NCBI GenBank assembly: GCA_008692225.1 | Contig: VICG01000014.1 | Location: forward strand, 868,001 to 932,000 | Direction of reading: 5' to 3' | Length of the DNA: 64,000 nt | Source: Monilinia fructicola | Lineage: Eukaryota; Ascomycota; Leotiomycetes; Helotiales; Sclerotiniaceae | Shown here: positions 23,851 to 36,500 of the stretch, one piece after another | Position numbering within the stretch: position 1 is the stretch's first letter | How the letters are laid out: each line of letters opens with the position of its first letter | Notes under the pieces: model-generated | What the model saw: only the letters and a program-made list of their open reading frames with translations | What the model was told of the DNA's origin: nothing | Database searches by the model: none | Translations under genes and position numbers: made by a program

Positions 23851-25837
23851 TTCGAAAGGATGTAGACAGTGGTCAGAGAATCGTTGTCAGCTGTTATCGG
23901 ACAAGATAAGTAAGAGATCGAGTGAGGTTTGAGTATCGTTGGCCTCTTGTATTCTTTTGTTCTTAAACTTGAGCTTGTTTTGGGCGCAGATATCGTAGTT
24001 ATTATTTACAGTTCTCAGTACTCAGTTCTCAATTCTCAGATTTCAGTTTTCAGTTCGATCAGTCGGTGCTAGGTAGGTGAGGACCTAGGTAGGTTGTGAA
24101 TGACGAACTGGAATAAGGTGGAGACGAAGTTTGATATCGTGATGATGTACTGGTACGGCACTTAGTTGGGATTGTTTCATGACTCCAGCTCCAGCTAGAC
24201 TGATTCCTAGCGAAAGTTGAATGATCCTGGCTTATATTTGAGTCTGTATTGATACGATTGATATGATTAATATGATTTATTGTAAATGTAGGGAGGACAT
24301 GAAATAATATTTTAATTGGTAACCATAAGTTATATGTGAACGTTCAATTGCGAGTGAAAGCGTCCGTCAGTTTGCAGTTTCTGTGCGAGTATCCATGGAT
24401 GGGATGGAGGTAGGCAGGTAAGAACGGAGTACCGAGTAGGTAAGCAATAATAATAATGATAAGAAGAAGAAGAATAATAATGATAAGTGGTGGTGATCAA
24501 GTGCAAACTAGTATGGTTTGTATTCAATTAATAAGTCAATCAGTCAGTCAGTCAATCCATCCATCAATTAAATCATCAATTATAATAATTATGGATAAGT
24601 ATACCTACCTACTTACTACGGAGTACCTACAGTAATAATCAATCACTCTGTGCAAGTACCATATGCGTATTCTACCATCCATGGATATGCGAGCTAAGCC
24701 ATTTATGGCTCGATCCCCGATAACCGATAACCGATAACCGGGGGTACAAGGAAGAACGTCACGAGGAAGAAAGAGGGATATCGCACGAACATCAATCATC
24801 AATCATCAATTGTCCATCATTATTATAATTTGGCGATGAAAGAAAGTGCTGAGCATCAGTTGCTTCTTTCAAGTAGATAACTACCCTATAGGCACCTTCC
24901 CAGCTTAGCTAAGCCAAGGTAAATAGATGTTTCATTCATGTTAATCGTATGCTTTATGAAATCTTCATCTCATTAGAAGGATGATTCGAAAGATGTCAAC
25001 CAGACTATACTCGAGTAGTCCATGAACATTCAGACGAACTCGGAGAATCGCAGGTCCCAGCTACCTCAAATCGTATATGTTTCGTCTGGCTTAGCTAGTC
25101 CACGAGTGCCCATGTGTATTCAAGAAGAAGTTGTAGATGATATCCCGAGTTCTTTTGTGTATTCACACTTCCACACTTCCGGAAAACCGATGATTACATA
25201 GGGGCAATCTCGTACTCATCATAATATCCCTGGCAGGTGTAATATTTGATGAGAATTAATGAACATTCGCAATGGTAAACATGAACAGTGGATTGGCGAA
25301 TCCGTCAGGGAATGGCCTGTAAATATCTAAATATACCCTTCGTGTGAAGAGCTAGCTATGTTGGCCCGCCAGTTGAAGCAGTCTTTAACGTCGAATTGAT
25401 ATGACGAGAAGAGCATGCAAAGAAAACGATAGAAGTCAACGTAGAAATCACTTTCATGGGCTTAGCCAACGTATGAAGTCAGAAAGAAGTACTGATCTTT
25501 GCATTTCTTGAGCAATAATACATAAATCCATAGGCCGCAATATGCTAAATTGACCTCCCCGTTTTTGAGGAAACGCCAGAGACACCATTGCCCGGGGCGG
25601 TATTTGATCCCATTCCATTCCACCCCATCCACAAACTCCCCATATAGATTTCCCAGTCCCACTAAACTGAAGTAAGGAAATTCTTATACATCGTACTGCT
25701 GTAGTGATGAAGCAGTAGGGCCTTTTATAGTCCGATTCCTGGAAGATGTCGCCCATTCAAGAGAAAGAAAAAATGTCGCCAGGGTAGAATTCGGCTTTTA
25801 ATACAAGAGGTGAAAATTTTAAAAGAGGTTAAATGGT
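23851..25837. other. Intergenic region, no gene seen
   Basis: Upstream of GID1 (minus) and downstream of IES4 (minus). Contains CAGTTCTCAGTA-type degenerate repeats at 24010-24060, (AATAAT/AAGAAG)n near 24445-24485, ACCTAGGTAGG near 24080, a TACGGAGTA near 24616 and three tandem CCGATAA units near 24717-24740. The minus-strand frame 25756-25454 has no recognisable feature. Confidence 0.5.
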
Positions 25838-26862
25838 TTAGGCTGAAGCAATCATAGCCGAAGGCTTAATCTGGGTTTCGATTTTGGTCTCGGGTTTGGT
25901 CCCAGTCTGAGTCTGGGTCTGAATCAGGGGCTGTGGTTGAGTTTGAGGAGCAGAAGCAGAACCAGGAGAGCTAGCGAGGTTGGTAGCATGGTCAACGTCC
26001 ATGGCGCTATTGCTCTTCTCACTTTCGTTTTGGCTGTTATCTTTATTCTCCTTACTGCTATCACTGGTTGCTGAACCCTCAGTACTGGGGTTGATGGCAA
26101 CTTTGGGGGAGCTCTCCATCTAGGTATTTCGATAGGAATGCCTGTGAATGTCTTGATAATGAAGGATCGCTTCTCCCACTTGCGGCAAGGCTTGCCAGAA
26201 CGATCTAGGGCCCGTAAACCAGCGTTGATTGCACCTTGGTTGGCCTTTGGACCAAGCTTATGACCGCCGTTATTCGATGCCCTTAGATTAGTCCCTGTAG
26301 GATCGATTGTGCCATCATCCCTATAATAAAGTTAGTGAATGTAATCCCTAATGATTGCAGACATTCTGATGTTCCCCAGGGGAATGAAGCCAGAAAGCCG
26401 ACCGCGAAGAGAGAGAGTATTAATGCCCCAGAGACGAGACGTGAAATACACTTACAATCTTGCCCTCTTCTTCGGACCTGGTTTGCCTCTAACCCTTGGA
26501 GTTGTCTCTGATCCCAAGGCGGCAGTAGAACTCCTCTTGACACCAGCCTTCTTCTTAATAGCTTCTTTTGGAGGAGGCATCAACGATGGAACGGGTGTAG
26601 CAGTACCATTTGGCGCAGGTGTATCTGGATTTGACTCGGATGGAGCATCACCATTTTGGCTTGTTGCGACGGGTAAAGTACTTGGGATTGTGGAAGTAGA
26701 TTCCTTTGATGGAGAGTCATCTTTGGTCAAAGGTTGACCAACACCCCTTAACTTCTCAGGAGATAATTTGAGGGTGATGATCATAGTGCTCTTCTCCTTT
26801 GGACCCGAAGACTTTCGTCGTGGAGCAGAGGTGGTCGGCGTAGGTTTGCTGGTTGAAGCCAT
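25838..26862 (-). CDS. IES4: INO80 chromatin-remodelling complex subunit IES4, apparent frameshift
   Basis: Two exons: 26862-26456 and 26320-25838. The intron (135 nt) has a GTAAGT donor, CACTAAC branch and TATAG acceptor. The protein is about 296 residues with one base restored. The N-terminus KEKSTMIITLKLSPEKLRG and the core VRGKPGPKKRARLDDGTID, then GHKLGPKANQGAINAGLRAL and CRKWEKRSFIIKTFTG, ending IPRW, are the signature of fungal Ies4. Past RWRAPPK the frame leaves this register; the other frame gives an acidic Ser/Gln/Thr tail (DNSQNESEKSNSAMDVD) to a TAA. Adding one base to the C5 run (G5 at 26105-26109 on the plus strand) joins them as RWRAPPKVAINPS. INO80 slides and edits nucleosomes in transcription and DNA repair; Ies4 is a fungal-specific, checkpoint-phosphorylated subunit in yeast. 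Confidence 0.85.
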
Positions 26863-27508
26863 GATGATGATATTGTTTGAAGTTGTGAGACGTGGAAGTT
26901 TTGAAGGCTTTAAAATTATCGGTCGCAAAAATTAGGGTGGTGAGTTTTTGGATGTGTTAGGAATAGTAGTAAATTGATCTCTCAAAACAATAGTAGAACT
27001 AAGGTATCGCCGATTCAGTGACGGGCCGGTGGGTATCTGGGTATGTATGAGTGAGTGATCAAAAGTTGAAGGTATTCAACATGATTCAAAATATTCTGAA
27101 GGTATTGAGAATGTGTATGTGTACTATGTATATTATTGTTCCTTTGAGTGAATGAAACCTGGAAAGTACCGGTAAGTTGGAAGGAAGGTGATGGGGCATC
27201 CATGATTTTAAAAGAAATGCGTGCCATCGTTTTGAAGGCTGAGATTTTTTGAGTTGGTGCTTTGAATAGAATTTGGAAATTTCGCTTAGTTCGAGATTCT
27301 TAAGTACAGTCGAAGAAGGCAAGTACGAACGAGTCGGTAGGGAGGGAGATGGATAGCGAGCGAATGTGGAAGTGTGTTGTTGGTTGGGTTGATCTTGCTT
27401 ATTTGGGATTTTCTTTTATTCTCTTTTATTCTCGTCTTCTCTCTTTGTGACTTTCTTTGATTTTGATTATCTTTATGATAATATATAAAAATATATATAT
27501 ATATATAT

Positions 27509-27543
<35 letters not shown>

Positions 27544-30223
27544 AATATATTATAATAACTATAGATATTATATCTACTAGGTAATCATCGCTCTAATTGT
27601 CTATATATCTATATCCATGAATATCTATCTCTACTCCGCATATTGATTGTATTTTATTCCTCAGTATTTCCAATATCAGTTTTTTCTTTCCGCTTTCCTT
27701 CAATAATATCATCATAACCCATTACTCGAATAAAAAGAATGATCCGAGTTTACCTACTAGGTATCTACTAGGTAATTAGCTAGTCTCTCTCCCCATCTAT
27801 CCATCTACCCATCTATCTAATCACCTACCTAGTATTACTATTATTATTAGCTCGGACATCTCATCACCATTCTGACTCTTGTCGACTCTTTTCATTTAAT
27901 ATCGTCCAAATACAATCAATCCAATGATCAACAAAACACCGGACTGGCCAGCTAGCCACCATCAATCATCATCACCTTCCCAGCTTTCTGTCATGTTCAT
28001 GAGAAGAACACCACCTGCACTAATGAATGTAGCCAATGGAAAACTTATTATTTATTAGTACTGTATACTAATAAGTAATATCAAACCAATAGTAGTTAGG
28101 ACTCGAGTAGATTTATTCATTCCTTTTACTGGATACTATTTCCAGGTTACTCTTGCTACCGACTCCTCCATGGATCTTCTTTTTTGGACTTTCAAATTCG
28201 TTATTTGGACTTCCGTATTCGTCACGGCTTTCCTCTCCTCTCCTCTCTCTCCTGTCCTCTTCTCCAAGGACCTCGCGAATACTCTAACCTCCAGCTGTTA
28301 CATCTTCACCTATGCATTCTCAATCATTATACCTATCCGATGACAATTGCCTAGTACTTACCTACCTACTAGGTAGGTACCTGCTAGAGAGATCATCGAG
28401 GACCTCGGGAACCTTACTAACATTACTATCAGGGAATTCTTTTCTCTCTCTCTTCGTCTCAACCATATCATATCCATCCATACCGTAGCCTTCCAAGGTT
28501 ATCTGCACCATCTTCACAAAACAGAATGGCGCCATTGCTCAAAACTATCTACTCATCAGTCTTTTCACCAACAATAAATGAGCATTGGAATACAAGACTC
28601 CTCCCGAAAATGGCAATTTGGTTTGCATATCATAACACTCATTGGATCCTTAGGTAGCTGTTGAACAACAATACTGCGAGGGGTAAACCCCTTTTCTTCT
28701 TCATCTTCTTCTTCTTCTGGATATTTGGACATCGAACATGGCAAATGGCAAATGGCAAGTGGCTAATTAGTCACTTGTTCTTATCGGATCATTTTACATC
28801 ACACCCCGATGCATCAATCCATTTCCATCCTCCGTGTCACATCGAAGGTCAAGATGATGATTTAATTTTTCAAATTCAAGAACTGCCACGCACACTTGAA
28901 ATCAAGAATGGTCCGGGAATGACTTTCATGTTGGCCCAGGGAACTTTCCAATTTAATCATCAAAGGTATAAAAAAAACGGCATTTTCTTGCAGCAGCCAC
29001 GAAGAATAATATTGCTTAAACATTAATTAAGGAGTCTGTTCAGCTCAAATATTAACCTACCGTGGACATTCATGATGTTAGGGTTGTAGATGTGCCAAAT
29101 AGTTTTGACATGAATAAACCTGTGAAGGACTTTCAACTTTCTCGGTCTACACAAAGTTACACATAAGGCAATCTGAGTTGGACAGCGTTTATAGGCAAAT
29201 TCTTGTTCGTTCTATTCAGAATGACCGGCATTTATCATCGACAGTTATTTCTATCATTTATCATTTGTCCAAGTCGGCATTTGAGGGCCAGTGATGTAGC
29301 TACCTACGTAGGTAAATGAATATATACAATTTTGTTATGTATATTGCCCGAATGCACCATTATGCTCTCAAAAATGGTAAGCCTGTTAGCAAGCTACCAT
29401 CTCATGGGGTTCATTCGGCTACATATCAACCATCCATCCAGTTGCTAAGCTTACCCAGATAACCGATATGGTATCTTTCATATAATGGTACGAACTCTCC
29501 TGGAAGGACTGTCTTTGTGTGTCTAGATCATACAAAAATGCGCAATAAAGCACAGCACCTTGCCGATGCGTATTCAAAGGGATCGTTAAATAGATGTCAG
29601 ACGCGCAAATAGGTATGTGGAAAGGGAGAAATTTTATCTAGCTTCATTGCATACCTGCTGTCTCTCTCCTTTATTCTGGGCAGTAGCATGATACCAGAAA
29701 GAGGCAAGGAATACGCGATCATCTATACGTTTGAGGTACGGGGTAGGTAAACTCGGGGAAAATCTGGAACTACTCCTTGAACAAAACGATGTCTTAATCA
29801 TATCACATAAGCTTGGGAGAGCTGGATTGATTTGCTTTATCATACATCATTCAACTGACACCTGAATACCATAGGTAAGATGTTGTCTATTGTGTTATCT
29901 AAGTGTGCTAAAACTTTCGGTGCAATACTTCAAGGCCATGACGAGTCTTAACAGTGACGTCTCATTGAATGATAGTGCCTCATGTTGATTGGGTGACTCG
30001 AAGTGAGTCACGTGCATGTTGCCCAGCCACAAAGAGGAGAAGCGCCACAATCGCAAGTGGGGTGACGACGACTTCTAGAATGTAACTGGGCTGGAAACCA
30101 TTATTTATCACCTGCATTCCCTAATTCACATATTCCCTACATTCTTGAACACATTTCCATAATTTACCTATTTGAAATAATCTCTTCAATAGCGTTTCCA
30201 CACAAGGTAACGGTATCGTCAAC
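26863..30223. other. Intergenic region with AT-rich centre
   Basis: No supported gene between IES4 (minus) and the CUE gene (plus), which diverge. Around 27470-27580 it is almost pure AT. ACCTAGGT-type motifs occur near 27770, 27830 and 28370. The plus-strand frame at 28661-29026 begins with TTG, has a translated pyrimidine run as its apparent hydrophobic stretch and looks like chance. Confidence 0.5.
27481..27552. repeat. AT dinucleotide microsatellite
   Basis: Long (AT)n with AAT and TAAT interruptions between IES4 and the CUE gene; able to form cruciform or hairpin structure. Confidence 0.85.
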
Positions 30224-31740
30224 ATGTCTGCACCAACAAAAAAGCTCGCAAAGTCCTGTAAGTTCATACATCCCCTTATTCCACAACTTTATGCGTTATT
30301 CCGACATAGATTATGAAAATAATTAATTTCTAACATACCTCCTTTTCTCCAGACTAGAAGTCCTCCTCCAGAATCACCAACTACTGTAGCACCTTTTGAT
30401 ATGGATGATGATGATGTACCAGAAGGTACCACTGGTGCCGATGTGCCAGCAACAAATAAGACCGCAGATGAGATACCTCCAGCAAAACCTCCGCGCCCTT
30501 TGAGCCCACAGCAGCAGGCAGAGAACACTTTGAAAGAAGCCTTCCCAAGCATTGATACGGCGGTGGTCAAGGCAGTCTTGATTGCTAGCGGAGGTCGCGT
30601 TGAGCCTGCTTTCAATGCTCTTCTTGGTAAGCTCTTGTCTCTGTCGCATAATGTTACATTCCTAATATTCGTTGTCAACAGGCATGTCAGATCCGGATGC
30701 CGCTATCGAAGTTCCTCCTCCTCAACCACCTAGGCCACAAGCACAACGAATCGGTTCTACTCCGCGATCGCAACTCGAATCAGACGAACAATATGCACGC
30801 CAGCTTGCCGAGCACTACGAAGGTTCATCATCATATGGTCCTCATGGTCCCCGAGGCGGATCTAGAGGTGTATACCCTCCAGGCCGGAAACAGACTGGCC
30901 TAAAGCCAAATGAACTGCATGGGGAGGAGGATGAGCGCAGCTTTCTCGATGATGATCTTCCGGTCATCAAAGAGAATCTCAGAAAGGGCTTCCTCGAGAC
31001 ACAGAATAAGGTCAATGGTTGGATCACCAATTTGAAGAAGAGACTGGACGGAGAGGACATAGAGGAGGAATCTTCTACCCAAGGCTACAATTCCAGTCAA
31101 CACACACAATATCGTTCTCGAAGAAGCGGGAAGGCAGACGAAGTGGAGATTACAATCGATATGATGCCGATCCTCAGGTTCTCGGTGATGATTTTGCGGG
31201 AATCCAGTTGAATGAGGATGGCAGTAGACATGAAGCCAATGCTGCTCGCGCAAACTATTCTGCAAATGCTTACGATTCATCCACCGCCCCGGCCCGTCGA
31301 TCTACACGCCCACTTGCAAACCCTGATCTTTTTCAAACCAAGTCCAGGAATTCCAAAAGCTGACGGCCGGAAGGTGTCATTCCAAACCCCTACGGCGGAA
31401 GATGATCTCTATAATACTTCACCGAAACTTGCCGGAAAGGAAAACACTCCATCAACCAAGCAAAGTAAATGGCAACCATTGAACGCGATGGAACCTAGTC
31501 CAATTGGCGATGCTGACAATGATCATGATCCCTTCAGCCTTGGAGATAGCGAGGACGAAAAGGAATCTAAAGATCGAGTTGGAGGAAAGGAAGTTCGCAC
31601 GGATGATGCGGAGAGACTCCAAGAAGGCAGCGGCTGAAGCAATGTCTGAAAATATTGGTGAACCGGCGAAGAAACCTGAGCCAGCCGAAACATCTGGTAC
31701 GAAGGATAAGGTGGCAGCGGAGCTGACTAGCAAATCCTGA
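30224..31740 (+). CDS. CUE5: CUE5-like ubiquitin-binding autophagy adaptor, several apparent frameshifts
   Basis: Starts MSAPTKKLAK at 30224. Exon 2 begins at about 30353-30358 and ends at 30626; exon 3 is 30682-31740. A CUE domain spans the second intron: ENTLKEAFPSIDTAVVKAVL, then GGRVEPAFNALLGMSDPD. Next come a Pro-rich linker, the conserved ADPQVLGDDFAGIQLNEDG, and a C-terminal KWQPL. In yeast Cue5 a W-x-x-L of this kind is the Atg8-interacting motif, so it would link ubiquitinated aggregates to autophagosomes. The frame breaks three times: one base short near 31128-31135, one extra T in the T5 at 31329-31333, and one extra base near 31600-31628. Each repair joins family-typical sequence (GDYNRYDADPQ; NPDLFKPSP; ERLQKAAAEAMS). 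The exon 1 donor is unclear: GTAAGT at 30258 gives the wrong phase, perhaps an indel in the A6 at 30238-30243; GTCCTG at 30253 would keep phase. Confidence 0.75.
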
Positions 31741-33518
31741 GCTTTGTTGAACCTATGAACATATGATATCATTTTTGGTAAATCTTCTAAGTAGGGCTGA
31801 AGAATTTGTTTGTACTATGAACTTGAAATCAAACCTACCATGCCTTACCAAGAGTGAAGAGATAGGAGGGGGTGATTTTTTTCTTTTTCTTTTTCTTTTT
31901 TTCAAACTCACTGAAGTCTAAATTCATAGCCATAGTAATTCAACTTTTATCTTCCGCAGTCTTTTCTTTTCAATACCTACCTAGGTAGCAACATGGACAT
32001 CTTCATTGGGGAACTCTTTAGACAACCTTGGAAGGGGAGTCATTCTATAGATGGACAATTCAATGATACTTATTAGACTCCATCAATATGATATATGAAC
32101 TGCTTCTTTCTACCTTCAACCGAAGAAGGGTCCATACTGCACCTTTCCAACGCCTGCCTTGATTTTGAATCTCATGATGATTCATGTTCACAAACACCCA
32201 GAGGCAACCGATGTCCATATATTCATTGATACGGATCTGCAACAGCCTATCTGTTTCAGCCTACCTAGGTATCTGATAGATTCGATGTATTCTATATCGT
32301 TGTGGTGATTTCACTTTGGCCTCCTGTATTGAATACCTACCTAGGTACCTAGGTATTATTATTATATTAACCCCACCTTTATCCATTCATTGGCTCAGCC
32401 TTGTTATTAGCCTTGCATTTTCGCACGTGGGATAATGATTTGTTCGGATCAATTATCGATGACAAGCTTGGAAGCGTAATGGATGGATACCGTCGTTAAT
32501 TCTTTGATGATAGGTTGGCCCAGTCAGTGTTGGTCTGTCTTATGGGGAAGCACATTGTAATCAGAAGAAGGAGAAGAAGAAGAAGAACCTTGGAAGTCGT
32601 AGTTGGTAGAAAGGATAATTAACATGATAATAATAACAGTATCAACATTTCTACAAATAAGGAATAAGAAACAATTCTTCAATTTATTTCTTATTTGACG
32701 TATTATTTGATTAAATCTTTATTAATACAAGTACTTGAGATAAAGTTAGACAAGACATTGACTTTTACTACAACAGACATCCATGGATTTATTAAAAACT
32801 TGGGCGACCTACTAGGTAGTCATGTAGTAGTAGGTACGTACCGCCCTTGTAGTCTTACCGTTTGCCCCTCACTAGTCCTTTTTTGGTCAAACCTCTCTCT
32901 CTCTCTCTCTTACCTGACCTATCTACTCCTCCTCCTCCTGCCCTCCTCCCTCCCCTCTCCCCCCTTCTCTCTTTGAGAGCTTTATAAAGTTAGCCACGAA
33001 GAAAGGAAAGAGAAGAAAAGAAAAGAAAAGAAAAATAGTTCCTAATATTCATCAGCTTTCATTCCATTTCATTGCATCTTCAAGAATCATTTCATTGGAC
33101 CAGATATTGGTTCTTATAATCGTAGTAAGTTTGGTCTTTCTTTCAATACTTCATATCACTCACCACCAAGATCTCTCCTTCCCATCTGGCCAACATCTAC
33201 TTTCGTTCAAAGGCAGCAATAGCAATACTACGTATCATACATTGACCACAGCAGCGGCTTGCATGTCCACGTGTTTCACAGAACATCTGATTTGGATCAA
33301 CTTCCCCTCTTATAGATACGCTTCTCCAAACTGTCGACTTAACCTCCTTTTGGCCTGTGGTAGCAGCATTTTACATGATTTAGATCATGATTTGCATGTG
33401 ATCTGATAGATCCGTCACCTCTAAGTCTTTCGTCTTTCTACAAGAATCCTTCGCTTCTATTCACCCGACAGTCCTGTTATTCATTGCCTCGGAGCTTTGA
33501 GCTTGCAGCCAGTCAATC
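31741..33518. other. Intergenic region and promoter of PHO81
   Basis: No gene seen. Contains ACCTAGGT palindromes at about 31980, 32265 and 32340-32352, an (AAG)n-type run near 32570-32585, a CT-rich run near 32890-32970 and AAAG repeats near 33010-33030. Two CACGTG E-boxes (32424-32429 and 33268-33273) lie upstream of PHO81. The open frame 33095-33406 starts with TTG and is probably leader. Confidence 0.5.
33268..33273. promoter_or_regulatory. CACGTG E-box upstream of PHO81 (possible NUC-1/PHO4 site)
   Basis: A perfect CACGTG lies about 250 nt upstream of the PHO81 start; a second is at 32424-32429. PHO4/NUC-1 bHLH factors bind CACGTG-type sites and in yeast activate PHO81. The hexamer also occurs at several unrelated places here (for example near 15318, 30011 and 43560), so function is only a suggestion. 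Confidence 0.3.
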
Positions 33519-36500
33519 ATGTACGTCTTACCCTAATATGAGGCTATGTCACCCTCTCTTGGAGATATGACCACTAAACGTTTCTTGCACAGGAAGTTTG
33601 GAAAGCAAATTCAGAAAAGGCAGCTCGAAGTACCTGAGTATGCAGCTAGTTTCGTCAACTACAAAGCTCTAAAGAAGGTTTGTCTCAGCTATTCATCGTC
33701 ATATGACACATTAAGCAAAAAACTTCAAACTCATGAATTTCGCTGTAGCTTTGTGTAGGAGCTTTACCATTTCTACTAACTCCATGATAGCTTATCAAAA
33801 AGCTTTCCGCTACACCCATCATCCTCGCGCAAAATGAACTCAATCGTTCGGCACCGGTTCTTGATTCACAGGCAGCATTACAAGCGAATAAGGCTACCTT
33901 CTTCTTTCAACTGGTGCGTCATACTTCATACTACCTTTCGCAAATGAATTTTGACTTAATTCCTTCGTAGGAACGGGAACTTGAGAAGGTCAATGCCTTC
34001 TACCTTCAGAAAGAAGCTGAGGTATGTTATTAATCAAAACTTGACCCAAAAAGATACCTGCTCATTGAAAGTAGCTCAAAATTCGCTTGAAGACTTTATT
34101 GGACAAGAAGAAGGTTCTCCAATCCCGTACCCAGAGTACTTCAAGAAGATCTGCAAAGTTTACCACTTTGGAAGAAGGCTTTCAACAGTTTGGCAATGAT
34201 TTGAATAAGCTTCAACAGTTTGTCGAGATAAATGGTATGGCATTTTCTAAGATCCTAAAAAAATGGGACAAAACTTCCAAATCGAAAACCAAGGAGCTCT
34301 ATCTTTCAAGAGCAGTTGAGGTACAACCATTTTTCGATGCGACTGCTATTAGTGAACTATCTGACCAGGCTACTATGAGCTTACAAGAGCTTGGAGCTTG
34401 GTCCGAAGGCGATAATGTTATCTTTGGAAGAAGTCAAGAGCACATTGTGAGCAGTCAACACTTACTAGGCACTGATGAGGGCGATGCCGATACTTTGTTG
34501 TTGGAAGCTGTCATTTCCGGAAATCTTGAATCTCTGAAAGACCTAGTTCAACGTATGAAGGTCGCACCAGATCCCAATGGTACTCGTGATGTGGCATTAA
34601 TGGAAAGAATTACTCGAACATTTCTTGCCGCCATCAACAAAGGACCACAACAGTCATTGCAATTACTATTAGATACTGGCTTGGTTGATGTACAGTCTGA
34701 AGATGATATCAACGAGCGTAATTGTCTTCATCAAGCTACCATCTACGGGAATCTTTTCGTATTGGGTGTGGGACTCTCGAGAGGGGTAGTTGTTAGCCGA
34801 ACTGATGTATATGGGCGTGTACCACTACATTATGCGTGTATGCATGGGCGTCTTGATATGATGGAGGAATTATTGGATGGTATGTTTCTTCCTGGATTCT
34901 TTCATTTGCGAATGCTAATGTGTCTCAAAATTGCAGCGGATCATTGTACAATCGATCTGATTGACCACGACAACTTCACTCCTCTTATCCATGCGATTAT
35001 TCACGGGCATATAGAATGTGCTCAGAGGCTACTTGAACGTTCTGCTAGAATTGACCCAATATCGAGTGCAGACCATGTCCCATTAAATTTAGCCTGCGAA
35101 CATGGTGCCATTGCAATTGTTGAACTTCTTCTTCGACATGGTGCGAAAATTCTTCCAGACGCCGAAGGCCTATATCCACAACATATTGTTGCACGATCTG
35201 GCCAAACACCACAACTACTTCTCTTATTGAAGAGTTACGGCGCAGACCTCAATCAAATCGACAAACTCTACTCATGGACACCACTCTTCCACGCAGCCAG
35301 TGAAGGAAATGTACCATGTATGCAAACTCTATTGGAGCTTGGCGTTGAAACCCATATTCGAGATGAAAAAGATCTTTCTGCTATGTATTATGCAGCATGG
35401 GAAGGATACCTCGAGTGTATGAGGCTCTTGTCTTCAATTTCACAATCATCTGGGGGTGGAAAGTCTATCTCAGTTCCAATTCTTGGGCCCATGATGGGAA
35501 GCAGTGCTCCTGTGCCAATGAGTATTGATGCTGATGGTATCCCTGATCTGGAACTGCCGCCACCTATCATTCCCCTGCGACGATACGGACACAATTTTCT
35601 TGATACGAAGACTTTCATCCAAATCAGCTTCGTAGAAGAAAGTGGAGAGCAGCCGATGACCTTTTTCCATGACAGTAAATACCCCGCAGCTCGTCTCACC
35701 ATTTCTTCCAAGCATTCGGATCTGATACCCAAGAATATTTTACTACCATTTCAGGAAGATACCCGTCTTGTTTCATTTCAGATTGATAATTTGGATTCTT
35801 TCGCCATCGATTTCGATGTCTTTCCAACATATGGTGCTAAAGTCATTGCGAAGACTGTTGCATTACCTAGTACCTTTCGAGCATTAGAAAGCAGTTCCGG
35901 TCGTTGTTGTTTACCTCTATTCGACCCACGCCTGAGAGCTATCGGTCAAATTACCTTCAACTTCCAAGTCATCAAACCATTTCAAGGCAGGCCATTGGAG
36001 ATTACAGATTTCGACACTTATTGGAAAGCCACGAGTCAATTTGATTCAAGACCAAGTGCCTTTATCACTGGATCTAGTTTGTCTGGAGACTATATTCAAC
36101 TATTCGTCCAACATACCTGTGATGGAGTACCAGTTCTCTGGCCGCGATGGACTATTTCTTACAATGGTATCGAATCCCAAGTTTGTCGACTAAGTTATGC
36201 CCAATTCATAGCTGCAGGATCGACTCAAGGAAGGTCACCTAAGGATCTATCTGCTTTACCTGGAATGAAATTGGAAAATATCACAGAGATTCATGCTATC
36301 CTCGCGGCATCGGCTATATCACTCGAAGATGCGCTTTCGTTGCTGCCGAAATGCATGCATGTTAACCTTCAGATCTTATATCCAACTTTGGAAGAAGAGA
36401 AACGCTTCCAACTCAGCCCCGCTGTAAATATCAATACATTTGGCGATGCCATTCTTGGGGTAGTCTTTGACCACGCAAGAACTCTTCGAGAACAATCCCC

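Noticed and set aside
28661..29026. 121-codon plus-strand frame with an apparent N-terminal membrane span
   Set aside because: Begins with TTG, and the hydrophobic run is a translated TTC/TTT tract; no homologous feature.
33095..33406. 103-codon frame upstream of PHO81
   Set aside because: Starts with TTG and ends before the PHO81 leader; most likely untranslated leader.
34880..34936. 19 extra residues inside the PHO81 ankyrin region
   Set aside because: This is an in-frame 57-nt intron (GTATGT, GCTAATG, TTGCAG); removing it restores a regular ankyrin repeat (MEELLDADHCTIDLIDHDNF).
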